From: Liquidambar formosana
Taxonomy: Eukaryota; Streptophyta; Magnoliopsida; Saxifragales; Altingiaceae
NCBI GenBank assembly: GCA_039720395.1
Contig: CM077820.1
Span: 14,717,848-14,781,847, forward strand
Length of the DNA: 64,000 nt
Direction of reading: 5' to 3'
Of the stretch, positions 45,301 to 57,079 are shown one piece after another. A program made the position numbers and the translations under genes. Below the pieces are notes generated by a model. The model saw nothing but the letters and a program-made list of their open reading frames with translations, made no database searches and was not told the DNA's origin. Position 1 is the stretch's first letter; each line of letters starts with the position of its first letter.

Positions 45301-45525
45301 TCCAGTACTTGTACTGCAGCTTACTCCTTCCCATTTGCAACAATCTGTGCCTTCCCAAGAAGAGAGCCTAAAAGCAGGGTCTTTGAGACTTCGTTTGAAC
45401 TTGAGAAGAGCTTGTCTCTCTTCTTCTGTGCAACCGAAGCTTGAATTCCCGCATAAGCAGAACTGAGCGGTTTCAATGAACAACAGAACAACCAAAAGAA
45501 GCCCAGCAGTGTTAAATTTCCCCAT
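42308..45525 (-). pseudogene. RLP2, receptor-like protein with one nonsense codon and one frameshift
   Basis: The whole RLP1-type architecture is present from the ATG at 45525: signal peptide, LRR N-cap (CTEEERQALLKFK, CCKWEGVSC), LRRs, island (KVMEVMKGRELEF, NLDLSSNNLVG), four LRRs, LCGAPLPNKC, acidic stretch, TM helix and a basic tail with YAYF. It keeps the NWLPPFQL and LPQWLRTQKEV segments that RLP1 lacks. Two lesions break it. TAG at 44485-44487 replaces a Gln codon between SLDLSYN..ELLLDS and RNLSGCIEYDLEELYL, with the frame unchanged. About 5 extra bases near 43094-43098 shift the frame within LRILDLADNNLMGTIP. A truncated secreted LRR fragment of 346 residues could still be made. Intact alleles in other individuals are possible. 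Confidence 0.92.
43421..43609 (-). repeat. 3 x 63-bp (21-aa) tandem repeat in RLP2
   Basis: The segment CAATTAGGAATGTTCCCAGA recurs at 43421, 43484 (as CAATTAAGAATG) and 43547. Each unit encodes about LSGNIPNCW followed by LDLSNN, a short LRR of 21 residues. RLP1 and RLP3 have it once. Confidence 0.9.
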
Positions 45526-45589
45526 TTTCAAGAACAGCAGCTAGACGACCGGTTCTTTTGTTTTGGGGGGGGAGGAGTTTTTCCAAAAG

Positions 45590-45850
45590 CTATGAAGGAT
45601 GATGGATTTTCATCCACCAGGACCATGCATCTGCTACGTCACTTCTAGGAAGACTTTTCAGTACAGAAAATTACACAGAATTGATTTTCTTCCACCGTTT
45701 TTGTTTTTGTTTTTTCCCTTTTTTTTTGTGGGGGGGGGGGGGGGGGGGGGGGTGTGTTCCGGAAAACTATGGAGGATGATGGACATTTATCGTCCACGAC
45801 CATGCATCTACTCGATATGTCACTTCTAGGTCCAGAAAATTACGCAAAGG
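45590..45850 (-). promoter_or_regulatory. Duplicated RLP2 leader/promoter segment with G tract
   Basis: The segment AACTATG(A/G)AGGATGATGGA...CATGCATCT..CTACGTCACTTCTAGG occurs at 45588-45650 and again at 45763-45832. A 23-base G run (45730-45752) lies between. RLP1 carries one matching copy at 24834-24878, interrupted by fold-back 1. No TATA box is convincing. Confidence 0.6.
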
Positions 45851-46064
45851 GCTCATCACAACCATCCAAAAAATGGTATCTTTAGCCGTGATCGAGAAGG
45901 CGGCAAAGACTCCATGAAGTCAGTGAAGATGTGGCGAGGAAACTTCCCCAATTGAAACAGAATTGCTTTTAAATGGAAACATGTACAATTTTCTAACCAT
46001 TGTGTAAGAAAAATCAAATTGATGCGTGAATTTATTAATCCTGTTGACTTGACCAAACCATCAA

Positions 46065-46362
46065 GGGCCTGTTTGGGTGTCCAATTTCGAAATTAAATAA
46101 TTTAACAAATTTTATATAATATTAAAGGCACAAATCTAACACCTTGAATTAATAAATTCAAGAAAATGATAGTCATCATCTCCAATAAGGGTGGTAATTT
46201 AAAATAGTGGCATTTCTTGAAATTCTAAGAATTAATCCCATAACATCAACTATAGTGAAGAACTTTTTCAAATATTATAATTTAAGATGATAGATTGTGC
46301 TTTGAATACTATATAAAATCTGTTGAATTATTTAATTTTGATTTGAATACCCAAACAGTCCC
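46065..46362. mobile_element. Tourist-like MITE, 298 bp
   Basis: Terminal inverted repeats of about 60 bp begin GGGCCTGTTTGGGTGTCCAA and end TTGAATACCCAAACAGTCCC. Both sides are flanked by CAA (46062-46064 and 46363-46365). GGGCCTGTTTGG ends with 3-bp duplications are typical of PIF/Harbinger elements. Confidence 0.85.
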
Positions 46363-48846
46363 CAAATTGATGCGTGAATTTATTAATCCTGCATGTTTAC
46401 TTGATGAAACCCATTACTCAGTGGATTTTGATCATTTTGCAGCTGACGTGGCATGGCAGAGTTCTATGGGCTTTTAAATGGAAACGAGCTTGTTAGCTAA
46501 ACTTGACCCATGCCCACCCCCTTGACTGAAAATTTGTCAATTTAGATTCGTCTGACGTGGCATGGCAGAGTTCTACGGGCTTTTAAATGGAAACAAGTTA
46601 GCCAAACTTGACCCATGCTCACACCCTTGACTGAAAATTTGTCAATTTAGATTCGTCGGGTTACGGAAAAATAATTACAATTAATAGTCATTGTTAGTTA
46701 AGTTAGTAGTCATTTATTAAGAAGTTAGTAAAAAATAACACTCAACTGTACCCGACCAACCTAAAACACCCCCAATGACCGTCACGGCCTCTCCAAACAT
46801 TTCATTTTACAATGCTTCGACAAATCGAGATTTGTCTCGATGAAAATTAGTTAGTGGATTTACACTATTGCACTCTGTGTTTGTGCAGATGAGCTCTTAG
46901 GCATGAGACTTGCGTGGATTAATCCAATGAACCCGGTTTAGCAAGCATTGGATCAATGAAAATAAAACGTTTAGAGGAAAATCCTATTGATTCCTAATTT
47001 TTATCCTTGATTTCTTTTCGGTGGCTATTATGTAGTATGCATTTAAAACAATCATTCGTGTGTTGATCTACGAACGGCCACATCTGTACTTTTTCCTTTT
47101 TCTTTTTTTTTTTTTTCTAATAGTACACATCTATACTATTATCAAAGGGAAACTTGGTTTGATCTCTCCCTTTATCTTTCACTAATTAGACTTACAAAAT
47201 TAATATTTCACAAACAAAAGAAACGATAAAATAAATAGGGGGTAACTATTGCTACCACAAAAATTTATTTGCATTCCTCACTTAGTTTATACTTTTTAAA
47301 GTTTTATGAAAAATAGAAAAGGTTTTCATAAAAACTAATTGCATTGGCCACTAGAAAATATCAAGTTGAACAATTTTGTAAAAGAAAGTTTTTTCAAAAT
47401 TCGTCATTTAAGTTGATTTTTTGGTCATTTTTCATAAAACATTCTGTAAAAATAAAACAAAAACTGTAATTGTTTGATTTTTGGATTGAGAATTTGGGTC
47501 TAAGTGATCCAAGCCTCAAGTGGGAATCAACATGCAGGAATAGAGATGTGTTCCCAATTCACCAAGCGATAACAAAATTCCAAGTTTCATTTTTTCCTTG
47601 AAAGATCGTAGATCAGTCTGAAAAATCTGTGGGCATCATTGACGTTCACAATCATCCACGCAACCATCGAGATATGGTCATCTTGAAACGTGAGGATTGC
47701 GGTATTAATTGCATTTCATATATCATAGGCTCTTCTAGGGCTTTTAAGAGATGTTCAAAAGTAGATTTCCTTTTGTTAACGTATCATGATCATGATCATT
47801 TATGGTAGCTGACACAATGAAATTCTATGGTTATCCAGCGTAAGTTGATATGTACATGCTCACACCCTTTGACTAAGATTTTGTGTAACACAAATCAATT
47901 GAATGATCAAGATAGCACAATAATCGGTGGCCCATCCCTCGAATAACATTAAGAATGCTTAGACACAAATCATTTTTCTAAACATCTCAATGCTTAGATA
48001 CAAATTGTTGGCGCTAATGAGATATTAAGCATGAGACCTAAAAATGGATTGATCCAATTAATAAAAACCTTAAATCAGATAATGCACCCTTAGAATTAAG
48101 ATTAAGAATAATACTCGATGTATTCTCAACGCCCAAATAAATTGGACCATAAAGTCCTAGTAATGGTACAAAGACGTGGGCAAATTTATATAAACTGTTA
48201 CCATTCTCTATATAAATTTATCAAAGCACGAAATAATAAACTGTTACTATGCTATATACAAATTCTGCAACTTCTCGACCAACATCAACGAAAGCTCAAT
48301 GAGACTGATCAACAATAGTGGAAGAGAACCTCTTTTTATTTATTTATTTATTTAGAATGTAATTTAATTAATGTTAAGTTGCCAACTAAAATGACCAGTA
48401 GGAATAAAAAAGGGTCAAACTTCTTCATCTGAGTTTTCAGGTAAGTGCTTGGTGTAACTTTGTTCCTTTCACAAGGAAAGGGAAGAATTTATTTAGCATC
48501 AAACCAAATATTTTCTTGTACGCTTTAATAATTGAGTCCAAAAAACGTAAAAAAAAATAATACTAATAATAATTGAGTACAAACACACCGGATTCCATGT
48601 TGTCCTTTTCTACCTCTTCCTTTCCGTGTGAGGCCCACCACCACTATGCCCTGCCACCTGCCCAACTCCCAATCCACGTACACTCCACTGTTCCAATTCG
48701 CTGTTTTCTTGCCCATTAAAAAAATTCACTGCTTTCTTGTTGACCAAAAAGGAGGAGGGCCTTTCTTGGCAATTTCGATGGAACTCACTTGGAAGCAGCA
48801 TAGCGTCGGCAGAACAAAGCGTATGAAAGTAAACGTGACCTACGAA
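46363..48846. repeat. Upstream region of RLP2: diverged block A pieces, no gene
   Basis: Contains two direct copies of GACGTGGCATGGCAGAGTTCTA...AAAATTTGTCAATTTAGATTCGTC (46445-46550 and 46553-46655). It also holds block A pieces such as the TTTGACTAAGATTTTGTGTAACAC segment at about 47870. No ORF with recognisable coding content. Confidence 0.6.
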
Positions 48847-49154
48847 TCTATCTATCTATTATCTATAATATTTTATAGTAGAAGGAACCCGTGTGATGCA
48901 CGAGAATCACAAACTCTGGGATACGTTTAATCTAAGCGTTTTGATACCAAGTAAAAGTTATATCCTGTTGGCAAAAAGGAAATGAGGGCAACTCATGTGT
49001 TCAAAAATATGAATATCTTAGGAAAATGCTAGTGATCCATAATATAATTTCCTAACCAGCAAAGACCCGTGTGATGTGTGGGAATCACAAATAAATATCA
49101 TCAACTCAAATGCTTAGTGAAAACGTGACAATCTATTTAAACAAAGACAAAAAT

Positions 49155-49303
49155 CCAAAAGAATATAAGTTGAAGGAAAAATATTTAATCATTGACTGAC
49201 CATTCGTCAAATACACTTTCAAAAACCTCCAAAAGAATATAAGTTGAAGGAAAAATATTTAATCATTGACTGACCATTCGTCAAATACACTTTCAAAAAC
49301 CTG
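49155..49303. repeat. 74-bp tandem duplication
   Basis: CCAAAAGAATATAAGTTGAA and the following bases to CACTTTCAAAAACCT occur twice with a 74-bp period and no visible difference, so the duplication is recent. Confidence 0.92.
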
Positions 49304-49514
49304 TCAAAACACAATAATTATTTCTATATTGAACTAAGAGCATCTCAAAGAGAATAAGCAAATTTGAGATAGCAAATCCAAGTTTGCTACCTTAAGTGGC
49401 AACTTACTACCTCCTCTAAAGGTATGAGCTCCAAAGAAGTTAACAAACCTTAATATTTTATTATTATTTCATATTTTAATATTTTAATACTTTAAGCATA
49501 TTTAAGTATTATTT

Positions 49515-49815
49515 TATATATTTTAATCACCATCTGTCATCGCCTTTTGTTTTGTCTTTTTGTATTTGCCTTCTATATCATTTATGCCTTAAATGAAAAG
49601 ATGGAAAAGGACGATCCCTCTGCCATCTATGAAACACTGATGAGCTTTTTATATATTTAAACATTATTTTATATATTTTAATCACCATCTGTCATCTCCT
49701 TTTGTTTTGTCTTTTTGTTTTTTGCTTTTATATATATCATTTATGCCTCAAATGAAAAGATGGAAAAGGACGATCCCTCTACCCATCTGTGAAACACTTA
49801 TGAGCTTTTTAATGC
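49515..49815. repeat. Tandem duplication of about 160 bp
   Basis: ATTTTAATCACCATCTGTCATC through GATGGAAAAGGACGATCCCT and TGAGCTTTTTA occurs twice with small indels. Confidence 0.9.
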
Positions 49816-50292
49816 CTTGAGGCATAGACTCCGACGATGACTAACAATTTTCAGAAGACAACACTATAAAAAATTATCCCTCTTTTTCTTTCTCTCTTTC
49901 TCGGTCTTCTCTCTACTGCTGTAGATCCAATGTAGGTGCAGTTTTTTGCCAAGGAGTTAACCGTCGGTGTCAAGCCTCGCCGGAGAGGACGACCAGAACA
50001 TGCTCTATTATCCCTCTTTTTTTTCCGTTCATCTTCATTCCTGGATTCATGGCTTCACCACACCCTCCCACTCTGATCTGCTCTCACCCCCCCCCCCCCT
50101 CTCCTATTTTGAAATTGATTTTGATTTGGGTTTTTTTTTTTTTTTCTTTTTACAGTGGTACGATGTTAACGGTTTTGAAATTTGGGTGTGAGGGGGATGG
50201 GGCGGTAGATTTTGAAATTTGAAAAGGTTTCATATGGGTATAAAGGGGAGAGAGGGAGAGCGAGGAGTATGAGGAAAGGAGCGTACGTATCT

Positions 50293-50319
50293 GAGAGAGA
50301 GAGAGAGAGAGAGAGAGAG
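50293..50319. repeat. (GA)n microsatellite
   Basis: Thirteen GA dinucleotides in a row, next to GA-rich flanks on the plus strand. Confidence 0.95.
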
Positions 50320-50557
50320 TGTGAGAGAAAGAGAGGAGAAGAGGGGCCGTATGGGAAAAGAAGGAAAAAAGAAAAATTCTGCTGACATATCATGTGGGTC
50401 CAAAGTGGATGAGAGGAGGGGATTTTGGAGGAAACGGTTATGAGTTTGCCACGTCATTTATTGATGAGTTTAGCAAAAAAACTCCTAATTATAATATAGA
50501 TAGATATATCTAAAACAGAGGATTGGCACGCTTTGTGTGCCAAGTGTCAAAATGAGA

Positions 50558-50584
50558 TTTTTTTTTTTTTTTTTTCCCTTTCTT

Positions 50585-50624
<40 letters not shown>
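50558..50624. repeat. Long T tracts
   Basis: Runs of 17 and more than 30 T separated by CCCTTTCTTTC. Prone to assembly error. Confidence 0.9.
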
Positions 50625-52058
50625 CGCATGCTAAAATAGGACACAATTGCCTTTTTGATAAAATTAGTTTTTAGTAACCGTTTTCTAATCTAATACCAAA
50701 AAAGGATATTTTCTATCAACTTGCTATAAATTAACTACAAATGTGTGATAAAATGACAACTAATTTCCATTATTTCATATTAATTTGGAAAGTAGTCACT
50801 AAAATGTAATTTTGCCAAAAAGTTACTTTTAGTGACTTTTGGATAACTACTTTTAGTCATCACTTTCTAACTTAATACCAAACAAAGGATATTATTTATC
50901 AACTTACCACAAATTGACTTGATAGGTGCTTTAAAAGGACTATTAACTTTTTTTGTTTGGTATCAAGCTGGGAAATAGTCACCAAAAGATAAATTCCCCA
51001 AAAGATAAATTTTTCACCTTTTTTTCCCTTTTTTATTTTTGTTTGTACTATTTGCTCATTCTTATACGGTAGAGGTAAGTTGACGCTTGGTATTCATTGC
51101 ATATCTCTTTGCTTTTATGTGTGAGGATTAAAAAACCCATACTATACAATGTTCAACCCAAACTTAATAGACTGTACTATATTTTTCTATTTTCTTTATG
51201 CCTATTCATTTCCTCTTCTAAAAATTGAACATATAAAATTATAAATAGTCATAATTAAAAAGAGAGACAAATAAAGGAAAGGAAGATTAAAAAAGAAAAC
51301 GCGATCTGCCGAAATCTTCAAATTCTCCCGATTTGCTTCTAATAACAAAAAAAAAAAAAAAAAAAAAAAAAGTAAGAAAAAATCTATTTCAATCAAAATT
51401 CTTCCATATGGTTAATTACATAAAGTTGAAAAGATTTATACTTTCTCTTATTTTCTTCTCCCTTTGACTTTTTCTCCTATTCTCTTTCTCAATCTAGATT
51501 TTTCTCTCATCTTTTTATGCTCTAATCTCAAACAAATTTTTAATATTTTTTCCCATGGTTTTTCACTCTTTGTGAAACCCACTCGAAACTTGGCTAAGAT
51601 TCATCGTTATCATGCATTCTAAAATCTGCATTGTCGGATTTTGAGATACTTTCAACGGGTATACTTGCTTTGGTATATACCAACATGTTAAAACCATGAT
51701 TGTGAGATAGGTTAAGCTCTAGAGAATTTTAATATTTTTCCACCAAATATCATAACGTGTCAGTTCCTTCATTTTTTACAAGTTTCTATTATTAAATTAA
51801 TTGTTTTTCAAAATAATTTGTCTTTTTTGGGAGTATAATTAAATTTTGTGTGATACATTATGCTAACATTACACCAAAAATAATTTTGATTGAACATTAA
51901 AGATTATTTTTGTCTATATCTTTTAAATTTAATTGACATATTATATTAACAAATACATTTTATTATTTTAGAGAATAAGTATTCTGTTAAAATTCTAATT
52001 TGCTAATAATATTTTTTTTTTATAATTAATCCGTGCATCGCATGGGATTCAAAGCTAG

Positions 52059-54511
52059 TACTACTATTAATTCTAGACCCTATGTGAACACTTCCAAGGA
52101 CCTTAGAGTCCACGCGAATTGGGCAAAGGTCGTCCACTACCAAGTAATAATGGTGCAAAGACATTTTTGTTTATTTTATTTATTTATTTTTTTATAGGAA
52201 TGGTGCAAAGACTTTGACCAAAATAAATAAATAAATAATAATTCGGGTCTTAATCGTGATCTCACCCAATTTAAGAGATGTGAGAAAATATCAAATTTGA
52301 ATAAAATTTGGGATATCTCAAAATATATTATCACCTTTTCATTTTGGGATATCCCAAAATATTTGACTACTTTTAAAAGTCAAACAAAAAATATATGTTA
52401 TTTTCCTTAAATACTTATTTTTAGCTAATTTTTCCTTAGAAAATTAAGCTTTTTTCTCACAAGGGGTATTTTACACGACAAAATTAATCTTATTATTGAA
52501 ATTCTAATAAGATTTTGATAGGAAGTGTAATTGGAGAAGAGAATAAATAAAATAGGGCAAGTTTCAAAAAATTCCTAAAAAATGAAAGAAGTTTATTATT
52601 TTTATTATTTTTATTTATATAAAAAAGGAAAAGACTTAGATATTAAAAAGAATAAAATGCCAAGAATGTCTTATGACCCAAAAATGTAACACAGCCAGCA
52701 TTTTGGATTAGTGCCCACTGCCCAGGTAGATATGATTTATGCCCTTCTTTGTCTATGTGAAACTCAAGAATGATATGTGACTTACCAATATAAATTCAGC
52801 CCTGATGTGTGAAAGCAAACACTTCCAAGGGGACCCCAAAGTCCATGCAAACTGGACAAAGGTCCTCCATTCCAAAGACTTCCAAAAAAAACAAACAAAA
52901 AGACTTGAGTGAAAATAATTGGGCATCATTCATCTTCATGACCATCCAGGCACCCACCAAATATAGTCATCATGAAACGTGAGGATTACGGTATCGTAGT
53001 TTATAAAGTCATGTCAATGGATGTGTCAAGGTTATGTTGCAATTATTTTTCTTTAGTGAGATACATGAAAAATGATCAAACATTAAAAGGGTTTCTTGTA
53101 CTTTATACAAGATAAAGTTTCAATTAAGAAATATATATGACCCCTACATGTAAGTCTGTAACACAAGCCAGCATTTTGGAATGTGAAAAATATACTTTAC
53201 ATCTCCAATATGCCAATATTGAAATTCAAATAATGATATGTGAGCTATCTTCTTTCAAAACAAGAGGTTTTGTGTTCAACTTTCACCACTCTTTTTCAAG
53301 GCTATCCCCATGAATGTTGTCTTGTAATTGTCTAGTGCATGTGGGGCGGAGGAATTGCATGTGCCCAATGGATTAGTCAGATGCAAAACATCTGAAACCT
53401 CATGAGATCCAAAAAAAGCAAAAAAAAAAAAAAAGGATATGTGAGTTATCGGAAAGAGATCTTCTCCATTAATTAGATGGTCTAATTAATTTTGACTATT
53501 CATATCATATGAGATCCACCAAAACTTATGAGATTCACATGATAAGTATAAACAATCTAAATTTTATTGGACCATTCATTGTATTGGAGAGGATCCTTAC
53601 TCATAACCTACCAATATTAATTCTAAGCCCATGTGTGAAAGCAACACTTCCAAGGACCCCAAAGTCCACGCAAACTAGGACAAAGGTCGTCCATCCACTA
53701 TATACCAATGGTGCCAACTGCAAAGACTTAGGGGGGGAAAAAATACAAAAAGATTTCGACATTAATCATGATCTCACCTCATTTAAGAGATGTGAAAAAA
53801 TCATGAAAAAAGAATTGGAAAAATTTTTATTTGCAGAGCAGTTAAATATAGAAAATGAAACAAAATATAAATTTAGAAAGAAGTGTTTTGAAAACTGCTT
53901 AAAAATTTATGGGAAAAAAAAAATCAAATGCTTAAAAAAAAAAGAAATTATTAATCCACCTAAACTTTTACACTTGATTTACTTGATAGAAGCTATGTTT
54001 ATTCACTCTCTAATTAATTTGCAGCAAGGATTCTGATGTAAATTTTCTCTTCCTGTTTTCAAGAAAAACTAGTCCCCAACCGTTTTTTTTCCCCCAAAGA
54101 TTTGCAGTTGTGTCCATAGAGAATGATGGTTTCGAACTTTTGATACTCACTCCGTCCCATTTTATTTGATCACCTTTCTATTTTGTGATATCCCAAAATA
54201 TTTTATTACTCCTAAAAATATATGTTATTTTCCTAAAATACTTATTTACTTTAGCTAATTTTTCCTTTAAAAATTAATCTTTTTTTGGCGGGAGAATTTT
54301 ACTTTAGCTAAGTCCAGCAACATATACTAATGGTTCAAAGACTCGGGTTAAAAAAAACAAAAACAAAAACAAAAACAAAAACAAAAACAAAACAAAACAA
54401 ACCAAAACAAAAATGAGTTTCCTAAAAGAAGGAGATTTCGAACAAACTGTGTATGAGATAAATTAAAGGGGAAATCACGCAGAAGTCCAAATCCAATGTT
54501 TGGTAAAGTAT
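52059..54511. repeat. Intergenic region of dispersed modules, paralogous to 58.2-59.8 kb
   Basis: CACTTCCAAGG modules recur at about 52080-52150, 52755-52880 and 53595-53715. The part from about 53160 to 54330 matches 58590-59690, including the SINE pair. An (AAAAAC)n run lies at 54351-54410. No gene supported. Confidence 0.75.
53250..53435 (+). mobile_element. SINE-like retroposon, third family, 15-bp TSD
   Basis: Bounded by GATATGTGAGCTATC (53235-53249) and GATATGTGAGTTATC (53436-53450). It has a B-box-like GTGTTCAACTTTC and a long A-rich tail. The paralogue is at 58681-58855. Confidence 0.8.
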
Positions 54512-54514
54512 TAA

Positions 54515-55736
54515 GTGCCTGTTTGGGATAGCTTCAGAAAATAATCAGAAGTAGAATCAGAAGAGAATCAGAAGCTATTAGCAACATAATAGAATCTTAT
54601 ATGTGTTTGGAAACTATATCTCAAAAGTGATTTTGCTGTCAAAAGTGATTTTTGTTATGTTTGGTAAGAACAAATAATTAAACTATTATAACTCTAAAAT
54701 GACAATATTAACCTTGTTATTTTTACTTCCAAAATATAAAGTGCTCAACATCACACAAATTCTAGCCGTCTATATTTCAACTTATTTGAATACATTATGA
54801 GCTTTGCTCCGCAGATAACCTTTGTTCTTGCATGGTTAAATTTCATGAACCAGGGTATGGGTAAAAGAGTTCCAAAAAAGAATGGCAATCAAATAATGAT
54901 ACACAACAATTTTGTAAACATTTGGCATTTATTTTGGTTTTCATTTGCATAAATGACTACATTAATTTAAACATATAATCAGTGTATCGTGCGTTCAAAC
55001 AATTAATACAGGCACAAAATAGCAGCAAGGGATATTCATACCCGCTTCAGAAGATGATTCACCATTTTGGAGCCGAGAGGGTGCGGGCACATTAGGACTC
55101 TGGTCTCTAGACTGAGCACTTCCAGTTGACATGCTATCTGAATTGCTTCCATTTTCTATCCAACTTCCAAATGTCACATTTTCCTGAACCCCCATTCTAC
55201 TATGTTTCATCACCTCTTTTTCCCCTTTCCCGCATCCTCAAAACTCCATCGCCACCAGGCCTGGAAAGATTGCTCGCGCCAAGCCCCGACCCCTTGTTGC
55301 CTCGAAACCCAAAAAAGCTCTCCTGTGGCAACGGCCCTGATCGCGTCTTTATCCTATTCAACCCAAGCGACGATGCCAAAATAGGTGACACCGCAGATGC
55401 AGATGCTGATGCCGACGACTCCTTCGCATCCATCTGCGGCTGATCGGGTTTGTTTTGATCTCACTACATCTACAGGTGCGAGGGAGACGAGTTGGATTTG
55501 GGCGATGTTGGTGGCTCAGTTTTGATCGTGAAAGACAAGGACATAGATGGGATTTATATTTCATATGTTGTAGAAGGAAGGGCACGTTGGGAATTAGATT
55601 AAGTTTCATTAAAAGGGAAAACTGATTCCCGATCAGATTTTGGCAAAAGCTTGGGTACCCCAGCTTCTTCCATAATCCACTAAAATCAATTCTGATCATC
55701 AAAAGAGATTGTGACAAATCATACCCAAACAGGCCC
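54515..55736. mobile_element. PIF/Harbinger-type element carrying a gene fragment
   Basis: Ends GTGCCTGTTTGGGAT (54515) and, inverted, GGGCCTGTTTGGGTAT (to 55736) are flanked by TAA on both sides (54512-54514, 55737-55739). TIR sequence and the TAA duplication match Tourist/PIF-Harbinger elements. No transposase is present. The AT-rich ends enclose a GC-rich piece (55042-55433) of clear exon character on the minus strand. This makes it a Pack-type element, a non-autonomous transposon holding host coding DNA. Confidence 0.8.
55042..55433 (-). pseudogene. Captured exon fragment like IRE-family AGC kinase N-terminus
   Basis: From ATG at 55433 the minus strand reads [10 protein letters not shown], then [32 protein letters not shown]. 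After a 1-base frame change near 55215-55225 it continues [36 protein letters not shown] and SRLQNGESSSEA. It stops at a donor-like GCGG/GTATGA at 55041, and intron-like sequence follows. The phrases recall the regulatory N-terminus of plant IRE/IREH1 serine-threonine kinases (root-hair growth), where an exon ends near the same SSSEAG. The family name is from memory. The kinase domain is absent and the frame is broken, so it is a captured relic. Confidence 0.6.
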
Positions 55737-55739
55737 TAA

Positions 55740-57079
55740 GTGTCACCACTTTACTTCTTTAGTTACAAGCCCACATTTTTCCTAAACGTTGTCGTTAAGC
55801 AACCTTACTGGTTTTATAAAACCAAAGAATACCAACTGTGCCCGTTAATCTTAAATAGGGGAAGATTTAACCCCCACGATTTCAGCATTAATCCCCACGA
55901 TTTCAATGGCAATAATGGGGATTTCCATGATTATCACCTTCAAAAGCCGCCTAGAGGTTTTGAAGGATACGTTCTTGCCCCATATCAAAAAACTCTTCCA
56001 AGGGATAACACCAATGTGACTCACCAATATAAATTCTAGCCCGGGCGTGGGAAAGTAACACTTCCAAGGGAACCCCAAAGTTCACGCAAACTAGAAAAAG
56101 GTCGTCCACTACCAGCCCTACAAAGACTTTCAACAGAAAATACAAAGAGGTTAGGTGAAAGAAGAGACTTTGAATTAAAAAGAGGCACCCGGCCACCAAA
56201 TATGGGTCATCTTGAAATGTGAGGTTTGCGGTATTGCATTTTCTAAAGTGTCAATTGATGTGTTCAAAAAAACACACCAATGTCGTGATAGTGTTGGATG
56301 TGTCGAGGTTATACTGCAATTATTTTTTCTTTAAGAGGTTAGGTGAAAGAAGATCAAATATTAATTAATAGGATTTCTTGTAATTTATCCAAGATAAAAT
56401 CCCAAGAAAGATATATGTTCCATACATGCAAGTATGTAACTCAAGCCTGCATTTTGGAATGTGAAAAAATATACTGTCACTTCTCCAATACAACAATAAC
56501 AAAATAGACACTACTTGCCTCCACCCCAAGGTGGGGGAGTTCCTCCGGCCACTTGCATTCATTTTCTGTCACGTGTCATAAATATTTTTTTAAAATATGA
56601 ATTTAAAAACACAAACAAATAAATAAGTTAACACAAATACAAAGATACACATTTATGTTGATATAAATATGTAATACTCAAATATGGATATAGGAAAATA
56701 TGTTCACATGATGTAAACATGAGAATGCATGCACACAATCAATTCTCATTCTTTATTTGAACAAGTGGTGAAATATGAGTGGAATGAAGGAAGGAGTTAT
56801 TCCACCCAAGGGTGGAGGCAAGTATTTTCCTAATGGAATTCCAAAAAATATGCCACAAATAATAACCTATGGGGAGGAGATTTTTTTCATTTACTGGATG
56901 TCTAGTTAAATTTAGATCATTTACACCACATGAGACCCATCAAAACGTATAGAATTCACATGATAAGAACAAAACAAATTTCACTTGACTGTTGATTGTA
57001 ATGGAGAGGTTCCTTGCTTGTGACTTACCATTTACCAATATTAATTCCAAGGCCCATGTGTGAAAGCAACACTTCCAAG
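55740..57079. repeat. Intergenic, dispersed modules, no gene
   Basis: A duplicated CCCCACGATTTC pair lies at 55870-55906, a CACTTCCAAGG module at about 56020-56115, and 56150-57079 matches 29700-30310. One MITE (56507-56830) is inserted. The matching interval in the 30-kb copy lacks that MITE. Confidence 0.7.
56507..56830. mobile_element. MITE sharing ends with the 11.1-12.3 kb element
   Basis: Ends ACTACTTGCCTCCACCCCAA and, inverted, TACTTGCCTCCACCC enclose AT-rich DNA without coding potential. The paralogous 30-kb region lacks it, which confirms an insertion between about 56505 and 56835. Confidence 0.8.

Larger units (their letters stand above)
48847..52058 (+). mobile_element. Candidate Helitron
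   Basis: The right end has CCGTGC-ATC-GCATGG, a short hairpin at 52031-52046, followed 8 bases later by CTAG and then T. This is the CTRR-T end of plant Helitrons. The left end A/TCTATCTATCTATTATC at 48847 is a usual Helitron 5' start, followed by a related CCCGTGTGATGCACG. A second possible start, A/TCTAAAACAGAGG, lies at 50509, so two nested elements are possible. The interior holds duplications, a leader-like GC-richer piece (49880-50010) and no Rep/helicase. Ends of this kind are short and can occur by chance. Confidence 0.42.

Noticed and set aside
48628..48930. 100-codon plus-strand frame
   Set aside because: No domain, crosses the candidate Helitron start, and contains a simple TCTA repeat.
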